A program made the position numbers and the translations under genes. A DNA stretch of 64,000 bases from XBB1006 sp051877515 (GTDB taxonomy: Bacteria; Bacillota; Clostridia; Lachnospirales; Lachnospiraceae). Below are positions 9,102-18,054 of the stretch, piece by piece. The notes under the pieces are model-generated. The model was not told the DNA's origin. It ran no database searches and was given only the letters and a program-made list of their open reading frames with translations. Positions within the stretch are counted from its first letter, which is position 1, and each line of letters starts with the position of its first letter. Where the stretch lies: contig JBJEIY010000045.1 of the NCBI GenBank assembly GCA_051877515.1, positions 16,139 through 80,138 of the forward strand, read 5' to 3'.

Positions 9102-10466
9102 TTATTCCTCATCCTTGTTCTTTACAAGTGAAGATAATGGTTTATCCAATAATACCAAAGCTGCTACCACTACAAATGCAATCACTGCAATGATCACGCA
9201 GGCAGTAGTAAACTTGATAGCTCCTCCAAAGAGTGCGTTGTATACATAACCATATCCCAGAGATGCAAAGAAGATTGCAAATCCCCAAACGGATCCCATA
9301 ATTGCGTATACACGGCTTGGTGCATATTTTGCAATGAAAGAAGATCCTAACGGAGCGAAGAACATCTCGCCTAATGTAATGAACAATGCAAAAACAACTA
9401 ACCAAATACAGCTAATCTGTCCATCACCACGGATAACATCCAGAAGTGCAAAATAAACATATCCTACTCCAAGGGTTCCGATACCTAATGCACATTTCTT
9501 GTAAATACTCATGTCACCCTGTGGTCTGTTCTGCAGGTATCCCCACAGCTTCGGAGTAACAAACATACCAACTAAGATACAGAACAATGCATTTGCAGCA
9601 TCGAACCATGTAAGCGGTACTTCGTATCCTGCAACGATCCAGTTTGCATTCTCTCCCCAGTAATAATATACCGGAAGATATGCCAGATACCAGAAGATCC
9701 AGAAAACAATCGCGAATGCAGATACAAGGAAGATTGCACCGATTCTCTTCTTCTCTACCTTTGTATATGGAACTTTCTTGCCTTCTTCTTCTACCTTTGC
9801 TGCTTTACGAGCTTTCTCTTCTTCGTTTAAGGTGTCCTTAAATGGCTTGGTTCCGATATCACCCATGAAACGGCAACCAATGGTAAACCAGATTGCACCG
9901 AAGATCATCAAAGCTGCTGCGATCTTGAAACATGGACGATATCCCATCACATCACCGCTTCCGAATACATCCTTATAAAGGATACCTACCAGGAACGGTC
10001 CGGCAAATGCACCGATGTTACACAATGAGTAACGAATGGAATAAGCTGCATCCAACTGCTCATCTTTTACAAGACGTCCAAGAATGGTTCCCGGTTTGTA
10101 GAATGCAAGACCGATACTGATACACCAGATCATAACATACATCATCTTGCTGTCAGTTGCCAAAGAACCACAGTAGTAACCGATACCACAAAGGACCATT
10201 CCGATCGGAGTGGTATATCTTGAACCAATCAATCGGTCACAGATAAAGGAACAAACAATTGGTAATCCATATGAAAATGCGGTCAACTGTGACTGCATTG
10301 TAGCTGCCTCACCATCTGAAAGTCCTAATCCACCGGTTGCTACACTTGCTGCAACAAAGACTAAAAGAATGGAACGTCCCAGATAGTAGGAAAAACGCTC
10401 AAAAATCTCTGTCGTCGCACAAGCCCAGAAACCAAGAGAAAACTTGTTTTTAGTTTCTGAATTCAT
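9102..10466 (-). CDS. POT/PTR2-family peptide:H+ symporter
   Basis: Proton-coupled di-/tripeptide transporter of the major facilitator superfamily, 454 residues with about 12-14 hydrophobic helices. TM1 holds the family signature E-x-x-E-R-F-x-Y-Y (EIFERFSYY), which couples proton and peptide binding. The segment around residues 120-130 resembles the PTR2 FYKPGTILGRLV signature. A basic/acidic cytoplasmic loop near 215-240 separates the two six-helix bundles. It has its own near-perfect promoter (10596-10624) and terminator. Likely function is uptake of short peptides, consistent with several peptidase genes in the window. Confidence 0.92.
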   Translation of the reverse strand: MNSETKNKFSLGFWACATTEIFERFSYYLGRSILLVFVAASVATGGLGLSDGEAATMQSQLTAFSYGLPIVCSFICDRLIGSRYTTPIGMVLCGIGYYCGSLATDSKMMYVMIWCISIGLAFYKPGTILGRLVKDEQLDAAYSIRYSLCNIGAFAGPFLVGILYKDVFGSGDVMGYRPCFKIAAALMIFGAIWFTIGCRFMGDIGTKPFKDTLNEEEKARKAAKVEEEGKKVPYTKVEKKRIGAIFLVSAFAIVFWIFWYLAYLPVYYYWGENANWIVAGYEVPLTWFDAANALFCILVGMFVTPKLWGYLQNRPQGDMSIYKKCALGIGTLGVGYVYFALLDVIRGDGQISCIWLVVFALFITLGEMFFAPLGSSFIAKYAPSRVYAIMGSVWGFAIFFASLGYGYVYNALFGGAIKFTTACVIIAVIAFVVVAALVLLDKPLSSLVKNKDEE

Positions 10467-10595
10467 ATTCTGTTTTCCTCCTTCAATACATCTTCCTCCG
10501 GCAAAAAGAGCAGAAACTTACCGAATGGTAGATTTTTGTTCGAATATCAATGCGTTGTGATTTTTACATCATTAACCATCGAATATATTCAATTT

Positions 10596-10624
10596 ATTAT
10601 ATAATATGCCAAATTTCATGTCAA
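10596..10624 (-). promoter_or_regulatory. consensus sigma-A promoter of the POT transporter
   Basis: TTGACA (plus-strand 10619-10624), 17-bp spacer, TATAAT (10596-10601), both perfect. A 10-bp palindrome, gaatatattc (10581-10590), sits at the predicted start site and could be an operator. The 5' UTR is about 120 nt. Confidence 0.8.
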
Positions 10625-10685
10625 GGCTTCTCTTTAAAATGGTACTACGCTAAAGTATATGCCGGAGTACTGCCAAAAATGCCTT

Positions 10686-11372
10686 CTATCGCACAATTAT
10701 CATGGTCAAATATCCACTTTCAGGATCGATTTCTTCTGCTCCCCACATGATTTTCTGATTATCCATTCCGCAATTGGCCACACCATACACCCGGGGATAG
10801 GTTTCCTTCTGTTTAAGAAGCATCTCTTTTAATTCCCCCAGTTGTCTGCCGGATTTCATAAAGATTTTGGTTCCTTCCCGGCTTAAGGATTCTTCCAGCT
10901 CCGTAGTGTCCGGATAGATATGGATCTCCTCTCCGCCGTCTCCCAACGCAATCCCCAGGACTGCTGCCACAGCACAAAACGAAGGTACACCGCTGATCAT
11001 CTCACTCTGATATCCGTCCCTGATCGCCCGTTCATGCACATCCTGGTATGTGGAATAGACAGACGGGTCACCGATGGTAAGAAAGGCTATATCCTTGCCC
11101 TGTTCAAGTCTTTCCCGAAGCTGCCGGTATATTTTCTCATGAGCTTCCCGGCGCACTCCGGGATCTTTTGTCATGGGAAATCTGCAGCACAGGATTTCCT
11201 TATCCTCCACTTCAGGAAGCACTTTTTGCACGATCCGGTAAGCATAGCAATCCTCCTTCGGCTCTGTTGGTAACACCACTACACTGCAATGACCGATCAC
11301 CCGCACTGCTTTAAGGGTAATAAGCTCCGGATCTCCCGGTCCGACTCCAACACCAAACATTTTTCCGGTCAT
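10686..11372 (-). CDS. cbiL: precorrin-2/cobalt-factor II C20-methyltransferase (CbiL/CobI family)
   Basis: S-adenosylmethionine-dependent tetrapyrrole methyltransferase of 228 residues, in line with CbiL/CobI. The N-terminal GVGVGPGDPELITLKAV is the SAM-binding P-loop-like signature of this superfamily. The central FLTIGDPSVYSTYQ and ISGVPSFCAVAAVLG motifs match CbiL, which methylates C20 in cobalamin synthesis. An upstream in-frame ATG at 11474 would add 34 poorly conserved residues. The ATG at 11372 has an AAGGAAG site and fits the family start. No other cob/cbi gene is in the window, so this gene is detached from its pathway here. Confidence 0.87.
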   Translation of the reverse strand: MTGKMFGVGVGPGDPELITLKAVRVIGHCSVVVLPTEPKEDCYAYRIVQKVLPEVEDKEILCCRFPMTKDPGVRREAHEKIYRQLRERLEQGKDIAFLTIGDPSVYSTYQDVHERAIRDGYQSEMISGVPSFCAVAAVLGIALGDGGEEIHIYPDTTELEESLSREGTKIFMKSGRQLGELKEMLLKQKETYPRVYGVANCGMDNQKIMWGAEEIDPESGYLTMIIVR

Positions 11373-11472
11373 AGATCTCTTCCTTTCCGACGCTGTCTTC
11401 TTTCGAAGCTTTTCCCCTACTATACCATTTTTCTTGCATAAAGCCAACCTCTCGGGGCCGGGGCATCCTGAC

Positions 11473-11505
11473 AATGTCCGGGCCGGAGAACTCCCGGGCC
11501 GGACA
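11473..11505 (-). terminator. GC-rich hairpin after the MATE gene
   Basis: AATGTCCGG (11473-11481) pairs with CCGGACATT (11497-11505), with CCGGGCCGG occurring twice inside. It begins just after the MATE stop. The T-tract is weak, so it may be a poor terminator or a leader structure of cbiL. Confidence 0.45.
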
Positions 11506-11507
11506 TT

Positions 11508-12923
11508 CTAACTGCTGTGAACTTCCGATTTCGCCATCAGCTTTTCAAACTTGTGTATTTCTGTGGAAACAAACCAGAAGCCCACAATGGCAGAGACCAC
11601 ATCTGATATGACCGCAGCCCAGAGCATGGTTACAATGTTCTGTGTGATCATAGCAAGGAGGATAGATGCCGGCACAAAAACAATCACATCCCTCAACAAT
11701 GCCAGAATGGTTGACTTGATGCTGTTTCCCATAGACTGAAGGATAATGGCTGCTGATTTGATATAGCATGTCAGAATGATTCCGCCAAGGAAAATCCGGA
11801 TACATAATCTTGCGTATTCCATATATTCCACGGTATTATGGCTTCCAAATAATGAAATCACCATATCCGGAACCAGTTCGAAGATCAAAAACGCAATCGT
11901 TCCTACCAGTAACACCAGTTTTGTGATCAGCTGGATGGTTTTCTTCACCCTCTTCATGTTTCCGGCTCCCATATTGTATCCGAGAATCGGCTGACCGCCT
12001 AAACTGATTCCGATTACGATGGCGATCACAATACCAAACACCTTCATGACAATACCTACCACCGCAAGCGGAATAACCGCCCCATAGGCCTTCCCGGTAC
12101 TTGCCAGAGTTCCGTATCCGTATTTTGTAAGGAGATTATTGTTAACCGCGATTATGACTACAATGGACAATTGGACGATTAAAGACGCCATTCCCACGGA
12201 AAGGATATGACCCACCGTATATCCGTTCAGGGTAATCGCTTTCTTGTCAAGATGGAAGTTTTTGGGTCTGGTCAGATAGAATACACTCATTCCAAAAGTT
12301 AACACCTGTCCGATCACGGTTGCTATTGCAGCTCCTTTTACTCCCATGTGAAATCCAAAGATCAGCACCGGATCCAGGATCAGGTTCGTAATTGCCCCTG
12401 CAAGTGTACAGCTCATGGCAAACCCCGGCGCTCCGTCGGCTCTGATGGAACCGTTTAATCCTTGACCGATCATATAAAAAGGAATGCCCACACAGATGAT
12501 CTTGAAATAATCCACTGCATATCCATAACATTCCGCCTCATCGGGATTGCCTCCGAATAATCCCAGGATCTGCGTCCGGCATAAGAATCCCAGAATGCAA
12601 AACAGGATTGCGGCACAGACCAGAATCACAAGGCCATTTCCTATATTTTTGTTGGCCTGTTTCCTGTCGTCTTTGCCCAATGCAATACTGAATCCCGCTG
12701 CTGCTCCATCTCCTACCAGAAGAGCAAGTCCCAGTGCAAATACCGTGAACGGATATACAATGTTCGTTGCGGCATTTCCATATGCTCCTGCTTCACTCCA
12801 GCCTATGAAGATCTGATCCACGATATTATAAAGCGCTGCTACCACCATACTGATCACACAAGGTATGGAAAACCTTCTGATCAAACCTCCGATATTTCCC
12901 GTTCCTAAATCTAATTCTTTCAT
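11508..12923 (-). CDS. MATE-family multidrug/sodium antiporter
   Basis: Multidrug and toxin extrusion exporter of 471 residues with 12 predicted TM helices. The start SIPCVISMVVAALYNIVDQIFIG is typical of TM1 in the MepA/NorM-like DinF branch. A second half begins around residue 235, reflecting the internal duplication of the family. GQPILGYNMGAGN near residue 305 is the conserved MATE motif mirrored by GDGAAAGFSIALG in the first half. Exports cationic compounds using Na+ or H+ gradients; the actual substrate is not predictable. It lies downstream of carD but a terminator at 12990-13042 separates them, so it probably has its own promoter. Confidence 0.93.
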   Translation of the reverse strand: MKELDLGTGNIGGLIRRFSIPCVISMVVAALYNIVDQIFIGWSEAGAYGNAATNIVYPFTVFALGLALLVGDGAAAGFSIALGKDDRKQANKNIGNGLVILVCAAILFCILGFLCRTQILGLFGGNPDEAECYGYAVDYFKIICVGIPFYMIGQGLNGSIRADGAPGFAMSCTLAGAITNLILDPVLIFGFHMGVKGAAIATVIGQVLTFGMSVFYLTRPKNFHLDKKAITLNGYTVGHILSVGMASLIVQLSIVVIIAVNNNLLTKYGYGTLASTGKAYGAVIPLAVVGIVMKVFGIVIAIVIGISLGGQPILGYNMGAGNMKRVKKTIQLITKLVLLVGTIAFLIFELVPDMVISLFGSHNTVEYMEYARLCIRIFLGGIILTCYIKSAAIILQSMGNSIKSTILALLRDVIVFVPASILLAMITQNIVTMLWAAVISDVVSAIVGFWFVSTEIHKFEKLMAKSEVHSS

Positions 12924-12989
12924 TTTCTTTACTCCATTTCTAATTTATAGATGCAAGATGATGTGCCTACAGGCAGTCTTTCTTGCAAT

Positions 12990-13042
12990 AAAAAAGCGTG
13001 TGCCAGAGGTAAGTCGGACTTACGCCAAATGGCAACACACTT
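12990..13042 (-). terminator. terminator of carD
   Basis: On the minus strand GTGTGTTGCCA pairs with TGGCACACGC around an inner stem (GTAAGTCCGACTTAC), followed by TTTTTT. Confidence 0.85.
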
Positions 13043-13056
13043 CTTTTCTTCTTCCT

Positions 13057-13554
13057 TTATTGATCTACTTTTTGCAAAATGTATTCCAAAACCTGCTCCC
13101 TGGGAATTCCCAATGCGATTCCCAGCTCCGAATACAGAGCATCCTCAGCCATACGCATATATTTTTCATCTTTGGCTGTTACTTTTTTTCCATCGGTTAT
13201 ACGTTTTTGGTTCCGCAGATAAATACACTTGATCACCCGCACCCATTCCGTGCAATCATAACATCGAATACAGCTTTTGTACAGTTCTTCGGCTCCCCTG
13301 TCATCCGTTATTTCGATGGGGTCTATCTTTTGGAGTTTTGCAAGCAAATCTTCTGCTTCTGCTCTGGTGATGACTCTGCGCATTTTATCTTCACAGGAAT
13401 CAACCGCCGCATAGATCCTGCCGCTTTGATTCACCGGTGACAACGCATAATACTTCCTGTCTTTGGGTATGCCTTGCATGTCAGGATGTGTGATTCCCTC
13501 AATACGACATACTCCGTTTAACCCATATACAATATATTCGCCTTCCTGGAACAT
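13057..13554 (-). CDS. CarD/CdnL-family transcriptional regulator
   Basis: RNA-polymerase-binding regulator, 165 residues. The N-terminal Tudor-like RNAP-interaction domain (about 1-60) begins FQEGEYIVYGLNGVCRIEG, the family hallmark. The C-terminal helical part contains RKQ-like YLRNQKRITDGKKVTAKDEKY motifs seen in Firmicute CarD proteins. An upstream ATG (13575) lies in the ribosome binding region. The ATG at 13554 has AGGAGG 6 nt before it. A C-x-x-C-x-x-C cluster (CIRCYDC near residue 95) is unusual for the family. It has its own terminator; known homologues modulate promoter opening at stable-RNA genes. Confidence 0.88.
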   Translation of the reverse strand: MFQEGEYIVYGLNGVCRIEGITHPDMQGIPKDRKYYALSPVNQSGRIYAAVDSCEDKMRRVITRAEAEDLLAKLQKIDPIEITDDRGAEELYKSCIRCYDCTEWVRVIKCIYLRNQKRITDGKKVTAKDEKYMRMAEDALYSELGIALGIPREQVLEYILQKVDQ

Positions 13555-13644
13555 TTGCTTCCTCCTCTCGCCCAAAAGATTATATCAAAAATTTGCGCAT
13601 CTTTTCAAAGGACATTTTTCACAAAAAATGGTTTTTAAACCCAG

Positions 13645-13668
13645 AAAAAGGGGCATTTCTGCCCCTTT
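13645..13668 (-). terminator. terminator of GNAT gene
   Basis: GGGGCAGAAATGCCCC hairpin on the minus strand followed by TTTTT, directly after the GNAT stop. Confidence 0.85.
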
Positions 13669-13685
13669 CACTTTGATATCTTCGT

Positions 13686-14312
13686 TTAGAAAAGCTGTCC
13701 CGGAAGCTTGTGTTTTTCCTTGGGTGGAAACTCCTGATCAAAAAGCTCCACCGCCTTTTCGTCCACAAAATATCCCTCCGGCGTCGCATACTCACCTGTG
13801 ATCCCATCAAGGTATCCTTCTTTCAGCTCTTTGCATAGAAAGAAGGATGCATCCTCTCCTTCCGGTAATCCATGATATCGGATCCCGTATTCACTGGCAA
13901 ACACGAATCCACTTTTGCCGTAGAAATCAATGTTGCCCTCAAAACAAACTGCGCCACAGCCTAATTTCTTCGCTTCCTCCAAAGAGTGATCCAGCAACAT
14001 TTTTCCGTATCCTTTTCGCTTCCATTGAGGCGCAATGCAGATCGGTCCCATGGTCATGATGGGGATCTGTCTTCCGTCGTCTGCTTTGATCACAGCTCTC
14101 ATAAACATATTCTGACCTATGATCCTGCCATCCTGTTCCATAACCAGATCCAGTTCCGGCACAAATGCCGGATCCTCCCGCAATTGATGAAGCACATAAT
14201 GCTCCAGACATCCGGGGCGGTACACGTCCCAAAAGCTTTCTCTTACAAGGTTCTCTACTTCGCGATACTCTTCTTTTTTCTCCAAACGAATTTTTATGTT
14301 GTTTTTATTCAT
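13686..14312 (-). CDS. GNAT acetyltransferase (YhbS-like)
   Basis: Predicted N-acetyltransferase of 208 residues, larger than a minimal GNAT. Motif A is visible as TMGPICIAPQWKRKGYGKML, with the R-K-G-Y-G acetyl-CoA loop, followed by CGAVCFEGNIDFYGKSGFVFA, the typical YhbS-type strand-helix. The last 50 residues form an extra C-terminal segment. The start has AGGAGG 8 nt upstream. Between this gene and tuf lies an unusual leader with a strong hairpin and a tiny reading frame (14354-14426). The substrate is unknown and the neighbours give no pathway clue. Confidence 0.87.
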   Translation of the reverse strand: MNKNNIKIRLEKKEEYREVENLVRESFWDVYRPGCLEHYVLHQLREDPAFVPELDLVMEQDGRIIGQNMFMRAVIKADDGRQIPIMTMGPICIAPQWKRKGYGKMLLDHSLEEAKKLGCGAVCFEGNIDFYGKSGFVFASEYGIRYHGLPEGEDASFFLCKELKEGYLDGITGEYATPEGYFVDEKAVELFDQEFPPKEKHKLPGQLF

Positions 14313-14353
14313 TGTTTTTCCTCCTGAAATTTGTCAACTCAAATGCATTCCTG

Positions 14354-14389
14354 CGGGAGGTTTGTTTTTGATTGCCTGCAAACCTCCCG
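14354..14389 (-). repeat. 11-bp perfect inverted repeat in the leader of the GNAT gene
   Basis: CGGGAGGTTTG (14354-14364) and CAAACCTCCCG (14379-14389) are perfect arms around a 14-nt loop. There is no T-run on either strand, so it does not look like a terminator. It lies about 40 bp upstream of the GNAT start and directly after a possible 11-codon frame. Confidence 0.6.
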
Positions 14390-14390
14390 G

Positions 14391-14426
14391 TTATGCCACA
14401 ATCTCCAATGTTTTGTACTTGGTCAA
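14391..14426 (-). CDS. possible 11-residue leader peptide (TTG start)
   Basis: A TTG codon (plus-strand 14424-14426) lies 8 nt after AAGGAG (14435-14440) and opens a frame of 11 codons encoding MTKYKTLEIVA, ending at TAA 14391-14393. The stop is directly followed by the 11-bp inverted repeat. The ribosome binding site is good, but a frame this short can arise by chance. It could be a regulatory leader or the stump of an eroded gene. Confidence 0.3.
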   Translation of the reverse strand: MTKYKTLEIVA

Positions 14427-14522
14427 AAAGCACTCTCCTTAAAATAAATAATATATATAATCAAGCCTTCCGGCGTGATTAGCCTTGTTTGATAGATTTC
14501 CTTTTATCTGCTCTGTAAAAAT

Positions 14523-14557
14523 GAAAACCGCAGCCCCGGAGGGACTACGGTCTTCTT
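14523..14557 (-). terminator. terminator of tuf
   Basis: On the minus strand ACCGTAGTCCC pairs with GGGGCTGCGGT around a TCC loop, followed by TTTT. Confidence 0.85.
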
Positions 14558-14587
14558 CTCTTTCATTAATATATAATCTAATTTAGA

Positions 14588-15775
14588 TTACTCAATGATT
14601 GTAGCAACACGGCCTGAACCTACGGTACGTCCACCCTCACGGATAGCGAAAGTAAGACCCTGCTCCATAGCTACCGGATGGATCAGTTCGATAGTCATTT
14701 CGATGTTATCGCCAGGCATACACATTTCGGTTCCTTCCGGTAAACGGCAGATACCTGTTACGTCAGTTGTTCTGAAGTAGAACTGTGGACGATAGTTGTT
14801 GAAGAATGGTGTATGACGACCACCTTCATCTTTGGTTAATACGTAAACCTGAGCAGTAAATTTGCTGTGGCAGGTAACAGAACCTGGTTTAGCTAAAACC
14901 TGTCCACGAACGATTTCGTCACGGTTTACACCACGAAGAAGTGCACCGATGTTATCTCCAGCCATAGCCTCGTCTAACTGTTTACGGAACATTTCGATAC
15001 CGGTTACAACAGTCTTACCAACATCTTCTTTTACACCAAGGATTTCAAGTTCATCAGATAAGTGAAGTGTTCCACGCTCTACTCTACCGGTAGCAACGGT
15101 ACCACGACCTGTAATGGTGAATACGTCCTCGACTGGCATTAAGAATGGCTTATCTGTATCACGCTCCGGATCCGGGATATACTCATCAACGGTGTTCATT
15201 AACTCCATGATCTTGTCTCCCCACTCACCGTTTGGATCTTCAAGAGCCTTAAGAGCAGAACCCTTAACGATTGGGCAATCATTGAATCCGTACTCTTCAA
15301 GCTGCTCGGTAACTTCCATTTCAACCAGCTCGATTAACTCTTCGTCATCAACCATATCACATTTGTTTAAGAATACAACGATGTAAGGTACACCTACCTG
15401 ACGGGATAATAAGATGTGCTCTTTGGTCTGAGCCATAACACCGTCAGTTGCAGCTACTACTAAGATAGCTCCGTCCATCTGTGCAGCACCTGTGATCATG
15501 TTCTTTACATAGTCAGCATGTCCTGGGCAGTCAACGTGTGCATAGTGTCTCTTTTCAGTCTGATACTCAACGTGAGCAGTAGAAATGGTAATACCTCTTT
15601 CACGCTCTTCCGGAGCCTTGTCGATGTTTTCAAAATCAACCTTTGCATTTCCTGCAACTCTTTCAGCAAGAACCTTGGTAATAGCTGCTGTTAAAGTTGT
15701 TTTACCATGGTCAACGTGACCGATGGTTCCGATATTACAATGTGGTTTGTTTCTCTCAAATTTAGCCTTTGCCAT
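14588..15775 (-). CDS. tuf: elongation factor Tu
   Basis: Translation factor that carries aminoacyl-tRNA to the ribosomal A site. 395 residues, full length. G1 (GHVDHGKTT), G2 (RGITI), G3 (DCPGHADY), G4 (NKCD) and G5 (GSAL) are all present in the first about 200 residues, followed by the two beta-barrel domains. The C-terminal TFAIREGGRTVGSGRV is the usual ending. It is the last gene of the str cluster and has its own promoter (15853-15881), allowing separate high expression. The start has AAGGAGG 9 nt upstream. Confidence 0.98.
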   Translation of the reverse strand: MAKAKFERNKPHCNIGTIGHVDHGKTTLTAAITKVLAERVAGNAKVDFENIDKAPEERERGITISTAHVEYQTEKRHYAHVDCPGHADYVKNMITGAAQMDGAILVVAATDGVMAQTKEHILLSRQVGVPYIVVFLNKCDMVDDEELIELVEMEVTEQLEEYGFNDCPIVKGSALKALEDPNGEWGDKIMELMNTVDEYIPDPERDTDKPFLMPVEDVFTITGRGTVATGRVERGTLHLSDELEILGVKEDVGKTVVTGIEMFRKQLDEAMAGDNIGALLRGVNRDEIVRGQVLAKPGSVTCHSKFTAQVYVLTKDEGGRHTPFFNNYRPQFYFRTTDVTGICRLPEGTEMCMPGDNIEMTIELIHPVAMEQGLTFAIREGGRTVGSGRVATIIE

Positions 15776-15852
15776 TTTGATACGTCCTCCTTAAATTATT
15801 AACCCTCCTGGGGTAATGAATTCTAACTTAAAATAAGTTGTCGCTATTCATG

Positions 15853-15881
15853 ATTATACTGAATAAATAGCATATTTTCAA
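15853..15881 (-). promoter_or_regulatory. sigma-A promoter of tuf
   Basis: TTGAAA (plus-strand 15876-15881), 17-bp spacer, TATAAT (15853-15858) in the fusA-tuf gap. Confidence 0.8.
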
Positions 15882-15891
15882 GTAGATTTCT

Positions 15892-18009
15892 CTACTTTCC
15901 TACAGAAGAAATAACTTTTTCCTGTACAGATTTTGGAACCGGCTCATATTTCTCAAAGAACATGGAGTAGTTTCCACGTCCCTGTGTTCTGGAACGTAAG
16001 TCGGTTGAGTATCCAAACATCTCTGCCAACGGAACGAATCCACGAACGATCTTTCCGCCGCCCAGATCATCCATACCTTCAATACGTCCACGACGGGAGT
16101 TAATATCACCGATAACGTCTCCCATGTACTCTTCCGGCATGGTTACTTCAACCTTCATGATCGGCTCAAGTAAGATTGGATCTGCTTTACGCATAGCATC
16201 TTTGAATGCCATAGATCCGGCAATATGGAATGCCATTTCAGATGAATCGACCTCATGGTAAGATCCATCGTATACAGTAGCATGAACACCTACTACCGGG
16301 AATCCTGCTAAGATACCGGACTGAGTTGCCTCTTCGATACCTTCGCCGACTGCCGGAATGTATTCCTTCGGAATCGCACCGCCGACAACCTCGGAATCGA
16401 ACTTGAACAGTTCTTCTCCGTTGGCATCCATAGGCTCGAAACGAACTTTACAGTGTCCGTACTGTCCACGTCCACCGGACTGTTTTGCATACTTGCTGTC
16501 AACATCAACCGGTTTGGTGAAGGTTTCTTTGTAAGCAACCTGAGGTGCACCTACGTTAGCTTCTACCTTGAACTCACGGAGCAGACGGTCAACGATGATC
16601 TCCAGATGTAACTCACCCATTCCGGCGATAATGGTCTGACCTGTCTCCTGATTGGTATGAGCACGGAATGTCGGGTCTTCTTCAGCAAGTTTTGCCAGAG
16701 CTTCACCCATCTTACCCTGTCCTGCCTTGGTCTTCGGCTCAATTGCAAGCTCGATAACCGGCTCTGGGAATTCCATGGACTCTAAGATTACCGGATGCTG
16801 CTCATCACAGATGGTATCACCGGTAGTGGTTACCTTAAATCCAACTGCTGCAGCGATATCTCCGGAATATACCTTATCTAATTCCTGTCTGTGGTTTGCA
16901 TGCATCTGTAAGATACGTCCCACACGCTCTTTCTTATCTTTGGTTGCATTCAACACGTAAGAACCGGAGTTCATGGTTCCGGAGTAAACACGGAAGAATG
17001 CTAATTTTCCTACAAACGGGTCTGTCATGATCTTGAATGCCAGAGCAGAGAACGGCTCTTCATCAGAAGAATGTCTCTCGATCTCATTTCCTTCCAGATC
17101 CACACCCTTAATTGCAGGGATATCGGTTGGAGCCGGCATATAGTCAAGAATTGCGTCTAACAGCTTCTGAACACCCTTGTTTCTGTATGCAGATCCGCAG
17201 CATACAGGAACAGCGGTACATTCGCAGGTTCCTTTTCTAAGTGCAGCCTTCAAGTCAGCAACAGATGGTTCCTCGCCCTCTAAGTACTGCATCATTAAGT
17301 CGTCATCTAACTCGCAGATCTTCTCGATCAGCTCCTGATGATAAAGTTCAGCATCATCCTTCATATCATCCGGGATGTCTACGATGGAAATATCATCGCC
17401 CTTATCATCATTGTAGATATATGCCTGCATTTCGAACAGGTCGATGATTCCTTTGAATTCATCTTCCTTACCGATAGGCAACTGTAATACGATCGCGTTT
17501 TTACCTAATCTGGTACGGATCTGGTCAACAGCTCCGTAGAAGTTTGCACCCAGGATATCCATCTTGTTGATGAATGCCATACGTGGTACGTTGTAGGTAT
17601 CAGCCTGTCTCCATACGTTCTCAGACTGTGGTTCAACACCGCCTTTTGCACAGAAAACTCCGACTGCTCCGTCAAGTACACGGAGTGAACGCTCTACCTC
17701 TACAGTAAAGTCAACGTGTCCAGGGGTATCAATGATATTGATACGATGCTCCAAAGCACCCTTCTCCGGCTTCGCATGATCCTGATGGGTCCAATGGCAC
17801 GTTGTAGCTGCAGAAGTGATGGTGATTCCTCTTTCCTGTTCCTGCTCCATCCAGTCCATGGTTGCAGTTCCTTCGTGAGTATCTCCAATCTTATAGTTTA
17901 CACCAGTATAATACAGGATACGCTCGGTCAATGTGGTCTTACCTGCATCGATATGAGCCATAATACCAATATTTCTGGTTCTCTCTAATGGATATTCTCT
18001 TCCAGCCAA
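15892..18009 (-). CDS. fusA: elongation factor G
   Basis: Translocation GTPase of the ribosome, 705 residues. G1 is AHIDAGKTT, G2 RGITITSAA, G3 DTPGHVDF and G4 NKMD, with the five-domain architecture continuing to the C-terminal GRGNYSMFFEKYEPVP. The length and ending fit canonical EF-G rather than LepA or RF3. It lies 45 bp after rpsG and 116 bp before tuf, the standard str order rpsL-rpsG-fusA-tuf. A good AAGGAGG site precedes the ATG. Confidence 0.98.
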   Translation of the reverse strand: MAGREYPLERTRNIGIMAHIDAGKTTLTERILYYTGVNYKIGDTHEGTATMDWMEQEQERGITITSAATTCHWTHQDHAKPEKGALEHRINIIDTPGHVDFTVEVERSLRVLDGAVGVFCAKGGVEPQSENVWRQADTYNVPRMAFINKMDILGANFYGAVDQIRTRLGKNAIVLQLPIGKEDEFKGIIDLFEMQAYIYNDDKGDDISIVDIPDDMKDDAELYHQELIEKICELDDDLMMQYLEGEEPSVADLKAALRKGTCECTAVPVCCGSAYRNKGVQKLLDAILDYMPAPTDIPAIKGVDLEGNEIERHSSDEEPFSALAFKIMTDPFVGKLAFFRVYSGTMNSGSYVLNATKDKKERVGRILQMHANHRQELDKVYSGDIAAAVGFKVTTTGDTICDEQHPVILESMEFPEPVIELAIEPKTKAGQGKMGEALAKLAEEDPTFRAHTNQETGQTIIAGMGELHLEIIVDRLLREFKVEANVGAPQVAYKETFTKPVDVDSKYAKQSGGRGQYGHCKVRFEPMDANGEELFKFDSEVVGGAIPKEYIPAVGEGIEEATQSGILAGFPVVGVHATVYDGSYHEVDSSEMAFHIAGSMAFKDAMRKADPILLEPIMKVEVTMPEEYMGDVIGDINSRRGRIEGMDDLGGGKIVRGFVPLAEMFGYSTDLRSRTQGRGNYSMFFEKYEPVPKSVQEKVISSVGK

Positions 18010-18054
18010 GGGATTTTCCTCCTTAAATTGCTTGTCTCACACTAAGCCGCCCAA

